A stretch of DNA of 5,705 bases, taken from NCBI GenBank assembly GCA_029050385.1, contig JAIDMV010000337.1, positions 1 to 5,705 of the forward strand. The letters are read 5' to 3'. Source of the stretch: Anaeroplasmataceae bacterium. Lineage in GTDB: Bacteria > Bacillota_I > Bacilli_A > Acholeplasmatales > Anaeroplasmataceae. Each line of letters opens with the position of its first letter. Position 1 is the stretch's first letter. Below are positions 1 to 5,171 of this stretch, one piece after another. Both the position numbers and the translations under genes were made by a program. The notes under the pieces were generated by a model, which worked only from the letters and a program-made list of their open reading frames with translations, searched no databases and was not told the DNA's origin.

Positions 1-1
1 G

Positions 2-85
2 AATTTACTCATAAGTACCAGATATAAAGAAGAGTTAATAAAGATATTAGAAGAAAATAAAATTAATAAGAAAGAGCCATTATAA
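2..85 (+). CDS. C-terminal tail of an unidentified upstream gene (partial)
   Basis: An open frame enters from the left edge and ends at a TAA at 83-85, giving 27 residues that finish in ...KINKKEPL. The tail is charged and helix-prone (KEELIKILEENK), as is common at the end of a soluble protein. The other two forward frames close within the first 30 bases. The start and nearly all of the gene lie outside the window, so no family can be named. A terminator-like hairpin 45 bases downstream fits this being the last gene of its transcript. Because an orphan RHS tip follows, the gene could be another immunity-type gene of the same locus. That is inference from position only. Confidence 0.45.
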   Translation, partial: NLLISTRYKEELIKILEENKINKKEPL

Positions 86-129
86 TCATAATGTTTAGTT
101 AAGTTAAGTATTTAGTATAGTATTTCCGA

Positions 130-180
130 AAAAGCAGATACTTTAGTTTCTATATGAGATTAGTATTTGCTTTTCTTTTT
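130..180 (+). terminator. Rho-independent terminator-like hairpin
   Basis: A 13-base stem pairs 130-142 (AAAAGCAGATACT) with 162-174 (AGTATTTGCTTTT). It contains a single G.U pair and a 19-base loop, and is followed by the T-rich run CTTTTT at 175-180. It probably ends transcription of the gene that stops at 85. Its position means the RHS tip downstream would receive little read-through. Confidence 0.65.
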
Positions 181-185
181 ATTAT

Positions 186-303
186 AATTTTATCAAAATC
201 ATAAGAAATCATAGATTTAAGAATAATTTTTATTTGTTTTTTATCAAAATGACATTAGTCTTTAGTAATTATGGACAACAGAAGAAGCATTGTGGTAAAA
301 TAT
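186..303 (+). repeat. Copy A of a diverged direct repeat ahead of the RHS tip
   Basis: This stretch aligns with 1753-1869 over about 118 bases with nearly identical spacing. It shares an exact 15-mer at 186-200 (AATTTTATCAAAATC) and an exact 13-mer at 291-303 (TGTGGTAAAATAT). A hand alignment gives roughly 70-75% identity. The last 33 bases of this copy are the beginning of the RHS-coding stretch (MDNRRSIVVKY). The part before 271 carries stop codons in that frame (TGA at 250, TAG at 256). The best explanation is an RHS-core relic that was duplicated along with its flank. Chance similarity in AT-rich DNA is possible for the middle part but unlikely for the whole. Confidence 0.55.
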
Positions 304-840
304 GAATATACAGCATATGGTACAATCACATCAATAACAGGAAGTAAAGCTTCAACAATAGGAGCAGATAATCCATTTAGCTATAAAGGATACTATTATG
401 ATAGTGAAACAGGTCTATATCTAGTAACCACAAGATACTACAATCCTGAGTGGTGTAGATTTATCAGTCCTGACTCTATTGAGTATTTAGACCCTAACAA
501 CATCAATGGAATGAATCTGTATGCATACTATGGAAATGACCCAGTTAATAGATATGATCCAACTGGCCATTTTTGGGATACTGTTTTTGACATACTATTC
601 ATTGGTTGGGATATATATAACCTCGTTAAAAATGAAGGCTACAAAGATTGGAAAAATTGGGTAGCTTTGATAGTTGATGTTGCTTTTGCAGCTATTCCAT
701 TTGTTACTGGTGGTGGTGGACAAGTTGTTAAACTTGCTGATGTAGCAGATGATATTTCTGATTTTAGTAAAGTAACTGTTGTGGGAGAAACAATGACTCG
801 TGTTAAGACAGTTTCACAATTTGTGAATGCAACAGATTAA
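271..840 (+). CDS. RHS core C-terminus plus pre-toxin linker, orphan tip (5' part of a broken gene)
   Basis: The first 100 residues are the end of an RHS repeat-associated core. They contain VVKYEYTAYG (8-17), PFSYKGYYYDSETGLY (35-50), RYYNP (55-59), RFISPDS (63-69), NLYAYYGNDPVNRYDPTGH (82-100). In RHS polymorphic toxins this core ends a large cell-surface or secreted shell protein and is followed by a variable toxin tip. Residues 101-170 form a hydrophobic, tryptophan-rich linker with IPFVTGGGG (142-150), typical of pre-toxin regions. The tip begins near VVGETMTRV (170-178). The shell, repeats and secretion signal are all missing. The ATG has no Shine-Dalgarno sequence and an RHS-like frame with stops lies upstream, so this is an orphan fragment, not an independent gene. 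C62 sits where RHS cores nearly always have Gly (WGRF), which suggests relaxed selection. Translation ends at a TAA created by a frameshift, and the tip continues in the next frame. Confidence 0.8.
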   Translation: MDNRRSIVVKYEYTAYGTITSITGSKASTIGADNPFSYKGYYYDSETGLYLVTTRYYNPEWCRFISPDSIEYLDPNNINGMNLYAYYGNDPVNRYDPTGHFWDTVFDILFIGWDIYNLVKNEGYKDWKNWVALIVDVAFAAIPFVTGGGGQVVKLADVADDISDFSKVTVVGETMTRVKTVSQFVNATD

Positions 841-1096
841 TTTATATGATGGTTTTCAAGCATATGATAAACTTTCTAGATTGGGCAAAGGTGGAAAAGC
901 GTTAGCAGAAATTGGTGGAAAGGCATCAAATATTGCATGGCTATATGGAAAATTAAGAAGTGGTTATAAAGTTATAGATATTGGAATTGATTCTACTCGA
1001 TTAATTAGAAGTTCAAGTTATATTGTAGAAAGAATTGCGTTAGGAATTTGGAAAAGTCGTAACATATGGAAGTGGATATACCATTTTGATTTTTAG
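827..1096 (+). pseudogene. C-terminal toxin-like tip of the RHS protein, frameshifted off its core
   Basis: This frame carries the rest of the RHS tip. Dropping one T at 837-838 joins the two frames as ...VNATD-N-LYDGF... and gives a continuous 274-residue product (271-1096). The ATG at 827 has no ribosome site and lies inside the upstream frame, so it is not a real start. The domain reads WLYGKLRSG (38-46), YKVIDIGID (47-55), R58, RSSSYIVER (61-69), then IWKSRNIWKWIYHF. From memory, the W...K..xG..IIDIG.D..R..RS..Y..E pattern recurs at the ends of RHS and related polymorphic toxins. I cannot name a Pfam family or a biochemical activity with confidence. The stop is followed 13 bases later by a candidate immunity gene, the usual toxin-immunity order. 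The frame is intact from 842 to the stop, so the break looks recent. Confidence 0.7.
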
Positions 1097-1109
1097 GAGA
1101 TGATTTTTT

Positions 1110-1448
1110 GTGGAGAACAAAAATTTAGTAAATGCATTTAATTATTTGTTAAATGAATATAAATGTTCTTATTCATTTGAGAATGATTATGGTGATACAT
1201 ATTTGTTTTATAATGATGATTTTAAGGTCAAACTTTATGTATGGGAGCAATTTAATGAGTTAGATATAAATCTGATTTATAAAATGGAAAATTACCATAT
1301 CGATCCATATATAGAAGAACCACAAAAAATTTTAGAAATTAAAAAAGCTAAAAGAGGATTAAAGGGATTCTTTTATAATTATGATAAAGAGTTTTGGAAT
1401 ATTGTGTCTATTATTGTGAAAAATAAAATCAAAAGAATAGTCGAGTAA
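1110..1448 (+). CDS. Small protein, candidate immunity protein for the RHS tip
   Basis: This gene encodes 112 residues and begins at GTG (1110). A Shine-Dalgarno sequence AGGAGA (1095-1100) overlaps the stop of the toxin tip, and the 13-base gap implies translation coupled to the toxin. The protein has no signal peptide or membrane segment, so it should be cytoplasmic. It is rich in aromatic and acidic residues (YGDTYLFYNDDFKVKLYVWE at about 27-46) and has a basic, helical C-terminus (KNKIKRIVE). A small acidic protein directly after an RHS tip is the standard position for the cognate immunity protein, which binds and blocks the toxin. I do not recognise a specific immunity family. Unlike the toxin, this frame is intact, as expected if protection against siblings carrying a working toxin is still selected. 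The role is assigned from position; the gene itself is well supported. Confidence 0.75.
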   Translation: MENKNLVNAFNYLLNEYKCSYSFENDYGDTYLFYNDDFKVKLYVWEQFNELDINLIYKMENYHIDPYIEEPQKILEIKKAKRGLKGFFYNYDKEFWNIVSIIVKNKIKRIVE

Positions 1449-1752
1449 TAAGAAGAATTATTATCACTTTGATACTAAGTAAGGGAATTACATAATGGTG
1501 TAACTCCTACTAGTCTATGGTTTTATTCATATCAAGTTTGATAAGTATTAATAGTAGATTAAGAGCAACCAAAAAGTTCAAATAATAGTCACTAATATAG
1601 TAAGAGATGTGTTTCTTTGAAAGAACAATCTAGACTGCAAATAGGAAATTTAATCTATTTAAGTTAAATCCATTAATAACAATTAATTAGAAGGTGCAAA
1701 ATATGAATATCCAAGAAAAAATAATAGAAGAATATCCATTTCTTTTTGCTTA
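1449..1752 (+). other. Long intergenic stretch without a substantial gene
   Basis: No frame on either strand is open for a convincing protein, and I see no tRNA or rRNA. A short imperfect hairpin (GGGAATTAC near 1484-1492 against GTAACTCCT near 1501-1509) has no T tract. The only coding-like signal is the 16-codon ORF at 1703-1753. The stretch is probably decayed cassette sequence, such as the remains of earlier toxin or immunity genes, but no specific homology is readable. Confidence 0.5.
1696..1749 (+). terminator. Weak terminator-like hairpin ahead of repeat copy B
   Basis: GCAAAA (1696-1701) pairs with TTTTGC (1744-1749). Internally, ATGAATAT (1703-1710) pairs with ATATCCAT (1732-1739) with one mismatch and a small bulge. 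The right arm is T-rich. It occupies the same relative place, just before repeat copy B, as the stronger hairpin at 130-180 does before copy A. It may end the immunity-gene transcript. The stem is imperfect and AT-rich, so function is uncertain. Confidence 0.3.
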
Positions 1753-1753
1753 A
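1703..1753 (+). other. 16-codon ORF with a ribosome site, possible truncated gene start
   Basis: ATG at 1703 is preceded by AGAAGGTG (1689-1696) at good spacing and encodes MNIQEKIIEEYPFLFA before TAA. The peptide reads like the first residues of a small cytoplasmic protein, such as an immunity protein, and the stop falls exactly where the homology of repeat copy B begins. It could be the stump of a gene cut off by recombination, a small leader peptide, or chance. It overlaps the weak hairpin at 1696-1749. Confidence 0.25.
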
Positions 1754-1869
1754 ATTTTATCAAAATCTTTTTAAAATATCTCTTTAAGAATGATTTTTAT
1801 TAAATTTTTATCAATATAATATAACTAGTAAGAATTATAGACAATGTGTGAAGTAATGTGGTAAAATAT
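1753..1869 (+). repeat. Copy B of the diverged direct repeat, degraded RHS-like relic
   Basis: This stretch aligns with 186-303 end to end, with only about one base of net length difference. Read in the frame equivalent to the RHS tip, its right end gives IIDNV*SNVVKY*, against IMDNRRSIVVKYEY in copy A, so it looks like an RHS fragment carrying stops. Homology to copy A stops at about 1869, right before the leader of the lipoprotein gene. The right end also carries promoter-like hexamers, described separately. Confidence 0.5.
1838..1867 (+). promoter_or_regulatory. Probable promoter of the lipoprotein gene
   Basis: TAGACA (1838-1843) and an extended -10 box TGGTAAAAT (TG at 1859-1860, TAAAAT at 1862-1867) are separated by 18 bases. 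This places the start of transcription near 1874 and leaves a leader of about 38 bases before the ATG at 1912. The -35 box differs from TTGACA at one base. A similar extended -10 box and initial transcribed stretch precede the gene at 4384. A second TATAAT at 1815-1820 lacks a good -35 box. Confidence 0.5.
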
Positions 1870-1896
1870 TAAGTAGTAAGATTTACAAAATACTTT

Positions 1897-1902
1897 AGGA
1901 GG
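1897..1902 (+). promoter_or_regulatory. Ribosome binding site AGGAGG
   Basis: A perfect AGGAGG sits 9 bases before ATG 1912. It decides the start over two out-of-frame ATGs at 1904 and 1907, which are too close to it. Confidence 0.8.
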
Positions 1903-1911
1903 AATGATGTC

Positions 1912-4251
1912 ATGAAAAAGATTGGGTTTCTTTTTATTGCTTTATTAGCTATTTTTATGTGTTCCTGTACGGATAGCCCTGAGATGCTATATGAAGAAGC
2001 ATGTAATCGGTGGGAGGAATTTTTGGCAGCTGATCAACTAAGTTTAGTTACTAAAATGGAAGTTTCTGCGAAGAGAAAAGATGAAGATTATTTTTTAGTA
2101 AATGAAACAGCTAGTGCTGAGGCTAAAATTTGTAAAACTCCCTTTTATATGGAAGCACAACAAAATGGAGAACTTATGATTATTCAAGAAGAACAAGGCA
2201 AGCTTTATAGCTATGTTCCCTCTGCATTAGGTTCAAAATATTTAGAAAGATCTTATTTTGGGGATATGAACTCTTTAGATGATGCAACAAATTCCTATTA
2301 TGATGAGGAGCCATTGTTGGGTTTAAAAGTTCAAGATATGAGGATAACATATGAAGAAGATACTTATATCTTCAAAATAAATATGTATAAATTTCTTCAA
2401 AATTATAAAGATTCGGAAGAAATAAAAGACATAATTAGCTCCTTAGGTGGAGATGCAAAGCTTTTTAAAAATTTTTGGGTAACGTTGAGTATGAGTTTTT
2501 CTGAAACTATTGCTGACTTGAAAATAGAGATGGAATATGAGTATGATGGAATATGCCTAAATATTATAATGGATACAAAATTTGATAATCAAAAGTTTGA
2601 AAAAAGAGATATATTTAATGACTCAAGTTACACTGTATTGCATCCAGATACGATAAGTAGTGTTTATCGTTTTTCTTCTGTTGGAAAGGTTATACGAATA
2701 CCAAGCTATTCAGCAAACTATTTTAAATTCAATTTTGAAAAAGGTCAGTATGGTTTTTATGCAACAGATGAATTGGGAACAGGGACTGGGAACTGGATTG
2801 ATGGTTGGGCAATTTCTACAGTAAAGATAAAACTATATAATGAAAAATATGAAGAAATTCCTGTAGGAATGGGGATAAATTCTTATGAGACGTTCTCTCA
2901 AAGGACATTTTATATAAGTGAGCCAGGAACCTATTATCTTTATGCTCAGTCAGATATAAGTGCAGATATGGATATATGTATCAATAAACTGAACTATGAT
3001 ACTATAGGCTTTGAAAATACACAAGAAATGCCTACTTCGTACAAGGGGAAAATTGAAGGAGAATATGATTTTGATTTTTTCACAATAGATGGAAAAGAGG
3101 GAGAAATTCTCGTATTCAAAAATACTGGGCAAACCCCAATCCCTTTAATCTTTTGCGATTATATTGGAAACAATCTTCCATCTATTGGTTTGAATGTTAT
3201 TAATGATGATAGAATGATAAAATTAAATGAGGGAGAAAATAAGTTTGTCATTTGTAGTAATTTCCGATCTTATCAGGAGCCTTTTGAATACGAATTTACC
3301 ACCCAAAAATATTTTTTAGAAAATGGATATGAAGAAAACTATGAGGATTTGAAGAAGGTCACTACAGATCTTTCTGACTTAACTTATATAGCCGGACATT
3401 CTCTTCCTAATCCTAGATTAACCTTTGAAGTAGAGACCAAAAGCATTATTGATTTTGAGTTTGAGAAGGATGGTATTTCTCAATCAGATGTTTATGCAAT
3501 TGTTAAAGATTTAGAAGAAAATAGATATTTTTCTATAAATGGAAACATTTTTGAATTAGAACCTGGGAGCTATATTTTAGAAATTAGTTCTAATTCTGAT
3601 TTTGATGAGTGTCGAGTTAAATACACTGCCACAGAAATTGAGGATAAAGAAATCAATGTAACTCTTGAAGAGAGTAGTTTATCAGAGCTTCTTTCTGATG
3701 ATTTTCCAACTGTAAAAGCTCAAAATGTTGGTAGAACACAAAAGGTGAAATGTAATTTTACAATAAACGAAGATACTTTGATTGTTTTTGAACCTAGTGT
3801 TAAAGTATATCAGCATGATGGAACACCTGTTTTCTATTTTGGTAACACGTATTATACAACCGTTTATTTGACACAGGGAGAATATTATTATTTGATAGAA
3901 GGCTCAGGTAGCTATTACTATGATTGGTCAAATCCTTATACACTTGGAATTGTGAATGATACATTGGAAACGACTTCAAATCCTAATCAAATGAAAGAGA
4001 TTCAAATTGGTCAAGAGCTAATGCTGAAAAAAGATTGGTCAAGAGATGAAGATTTTCTAATCCTACACATTCAGGAGGACGGCTTCTATAACTTCAATCA
4101 TATGGTAGAGGTTTATGATGAGGATTTCAGGTATATGACATTTGCGTATGGTTCTACTAGATTAATGGCAGGAAAGTACTATTTAATCTATCCACATGAT
4201 CCTTCTACAGAAATAAACCAAGAAGTTCCTATACTAATTACTAAGAAATAA
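1912..4251 (+). CDS. Large surface lipoprotein with five tandem beta-rich repeats
   Basis: This 779-residue protein has a lipoprotein signal peptide: KK at 2-3, a hydrophobic core at 4-16, and a lipobox-like MCSC with the likely lipidated Cys at 19. It should therefore be anchored on the outer face of the cytoplasmic membrane. Residues 20 to about 240 form a first domain with alternating strands (SLVTKMEVSAKRKDEDYFLVN, QNGELMIIQEEQGKLYSYV), reminiscent of LolA/LppX-like or DUF6612-type lipoprotein domains; this is inference. From about 245 to the end there are five units of roughly 100 residues. Each closes with a Gly-aromatic signature: EPGTYYL (G339), NEGENKF (G441), EPGSYIL (G552), TQGEYYY (G656), MAGKYYL (G754). 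Strand patterns and D/F-rich openings (YDFDFFTIDG) resemble PPC-type (pre-peptidase C-terminal) beta-sandwiches. No enzymatic motif is visible, so a binding or adhesive role is more likely than catalysis. It is transcribed alone, with its own promoter and a strong terminator. Confidence 0.8.
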   Translation: MKKIGFLFIALLAIFMCSCTDSPEMLYEEACNRWEEFLAADQLSLVTKMEVSAKRKDEDYFLVNETASAEAKICKTPFYMEAQQNGELMIIQEEQGKLYSYVPSALGSKYLERSYFGDMNSLDDATNSYYDEEPLLGLKVQDMRITYEEDTYIFKINMYKFLQNYKDSEEIKDIISSLGGDAKLFKNFWVTLSMSFSETIADLKIEMEYEYDGICLNIIMDTKFDNQKFEKRDIFNDSSYTVLHPDTISSVYRFSSVGKVIRIPSYSANYFKFNFEKGQYGFYATDELGTGTGNWIDGWAISTVKIKLYNEKYEEIPVGMGINSYETFSQRTFYISEPGTYYLYAQSDISADMDICINKLNYDTIGFENTQEMPTSYKGKIEGEYDFDFFTIDGKEGEILVFKNTGQTPIPLIFCDYIGNNLPSIGLNVINDDRMIKLNEGENKFVICSNFRSYQEPFEYEFTTQKYFLENGYEENYEDLKKVTTDLSDLTYIAGHSLPNPRLTFEVETKSIIDFEFEKDGISQSDVYAIVKDLEENRYFSINGNIFELEPGSYILEISSNSDFDECRVKYTATEIEDKEINVTLEESSLSELLSDDFPTVKAQNVGRTQKVKCNFTINEDTLIVFEPSVKVYQHDGTPVFYFGNTYYTTVYLTQGEYYYLIEGSGSYYYDWSNPYTLGIVNDTLETTSNPNQMKEIQIGQELMLKKDWSRDEDFLILHIQEDGFYNFNHMVEVYDEDFRYMTFAYGSTRLMAGKYYLIYPHDPSTEINQEVPILITKK

Positions 4252-4262
4252 ATACAACTATT

Positions 4263-4312
4263 AAAGAGTTTTAGAAAATTTTCAGGTTGAATTTTTTTAA
4301 AACTCTTTTTTT
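4263..4312 (+). terminator. Strong Rho-independent terminator after the lipoprotein gene
   Basis: A 16-base stem pairs 4263-4278 with 4293-4308. The outer 11 base pairs are perfect (AAAGAGTTTTA against TAAAACTCTTT), the inner part has one G.U pair, and the loop is 14 bases. The T run at 4306-4312 completes it. It begins 12 bases after the stop at 4251 and separates the lipoprotein unit from the tmk operon. Confidence 0.85.
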
Positions 4313-4353
4313 GTTCTTCATATGATTTCGTTCTTTATTTATTTGTCTAAATA

Positions 4354-4362
4354 TGGTAAGAT
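4354..4362 (+). promoter_or_regulatory. Extended -10 promoter element for the membrane protein-tmk operon
   Basis: TGGTAAGAT (TG at 4354-4355, TAAGAT at 4357-4362) is an extended -10 box 22 bases before the ATG at 4384. No good -35 box lies at 17-18 bases, which is acceptable for extended -10 promoters. The surrounding 25 bases (4351-4375) match 1856-1880, upstream of the lipoprotein gene, at 20 positions. The ribosome site GAGG (4373-4376) lies 7 bases before the ATG. Confidence 0.4.
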
Positions 4363-4383
4363 ATTAGGTGGTGAGGTTGCTGT

Positions 4384-5157
4384 ATGAAAGACTTTATAAA
4401 AACCAAAAAACGATATAATATATTTACTATTATTTTGTTTATTTTAGCAGGTATAGCATTAGTTGCAGGAATTGCTTTAGAATTTCTTGCAGAAATAGAA
4501 AATGATATTGCGGGAATACTTTTTGTTGTTGCATTAGCTTTGATAGTTATTAACTTTCCAGTTCTAATTTTTATATCAAAATTTCAAAACAAAATCGCTA
4601 AAAATATAGTTGAAGAATTAAATAAAGTTGTGGATGGAGAATATAAATATGAGGAAGGGGCTCCCATCTTAGATATAGTAGAAGAGAGTATGCATCCATA
4701 TGAATTAACTATGAAGCCTTCTTCAAAGGATGGAATTAAAGGAAAGATTGAGGATATTGATTTTGAATATTATCTTTGCACATTTGAAAAAGAATCTTTA
4801 TTTTCACAGGATAGTAGATATGAATTATATGTATTTAAAAATGTAAGTGTATTTCCTATGGAATTCTTTGTTACTGCAAAAAAACTAAAAAATGTGGAGC
4901 AATATAAAGTGATTCCAACTACAGGAGAAGCCTCTATTTACACAACTAAAAATGAAGAGATTCTATTAGAAGATTTACCAAAGAATGTTTTATTTTTAAG
5001 TGTAAATGGACATACACTTTATGTTTATAAAACACCAGAACGAAAAAAGCCCTTATTTCTTTTAGCAAATGACAAGGATGACTTTAAAGGATTATTTGCA
5101 AAAGAAATAGAAAAGGTTAAGCATACGTATGAAGAAACAAAAGCTTGGATAAAATGA
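4384..5157 (+). CDS. Two-helix membrane protein with DUF3137-like soluble domain
   Basis: This protein has 257 residues. A basic N-terminus (KTKKRYN) leads into two membrane helices at about 13-35 and 43-65, joined by a short acidic turn (EIENDI). A soluble part of about 190 residues follows and should lie in the cytoplasm, with the basic N-terminus inside. Residues 112-131 (PSSKDGIKGKIEDIDFEYYL) and a later F-rich strand pair resemble the SSEDxIxGxxxxxxFEF pattern of DUF3137 membrane proteins, whose function is unknown. This is family recall, not a search result. The start is supported by GAGG at 4373-4376. The stop overlaps a possible ATG of tmk, and the gap to the preferred tmk start is 14 bases, so the two are likely co-transcribed. 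Nothing in the sequence ties it to nucleotide metabolism. Confidence 0.75.
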   Translation: MKDFIKTKKRYNIFTIILFILAGIALVAGIALEFLAEIENDIAGILFVVALALIVINFPVLIFISKFQNKIAKNIVEELNKVVDGEYKYEEGAPILDIVEESMHPYELTMKPSSKDGIKGKIEDIDFEYYLCTFEKESLFSQDSRYELYVFKNVSVFPMEFFVTAKKLKNVEQYKVIPTTGEASIYTTKNEEILLEDLPKNVLFLSVNGHTLYVYKTPERKKPLFLLANDKDDFKGLFAKEIEKVKHTYEETKAWIK

Positions 5158-5171
5158 AAGAGGTAGCGAAA

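Noticed and set aside
271..273. ATG 271 as a genuine translation start for the RHS tip
   Set aside because: There is no Shine-Dalgarno sequence before it, and it is an internal codon of an RHS YD-repeat. The nearest promoter-like hexamers (272-301) would start transcription downstream of it.
827..829. ATG 827 as the start of an independent gene
   Set aside because: It overlaps the upstream frame, lacks a ribosome site, and the protein reads as the continuation of the RHS tip.
1612..1627. Near-palindrome GTTTCTTTGAAAGAAC as an operator
   Set aside because: It is short, has a bulge, lies far from any promoter or start, and is expected by chance in AT-rich DNA.
1815..1820. TATAAT as the main -10 box of the lipoprotein gene
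   Set aside because: The bases 17 upstream (GATTTT at 1792-1797) are a poor -35 box. The extended -10 box at 1859-1867 with TAGACA is better placed.
1..1911. Insertion sequence or transposon as carrier of the toxin cassette
   Set aside because: There is no transposase frame, terminal inverted repeat or clear target duplication. The only repeat pair is in direct orientation and diverged, which better fits RHS-type recombination.
2950..3132. Reverse-strand open frame of 60 codons
   Set aside because: It lies wholly inside the lipoprotein gene, has no ribosome site, and its composition is that expected of antisense to AT-rich coding DNA.
5154..5156. ATG 5154 as the tmk start
   Set aside because: It would add six non-conserved residues and has no ribosome site, while ATG 5172 has AGAGG at 8 bases and gives the usual thymidylate kinase N-terminus.
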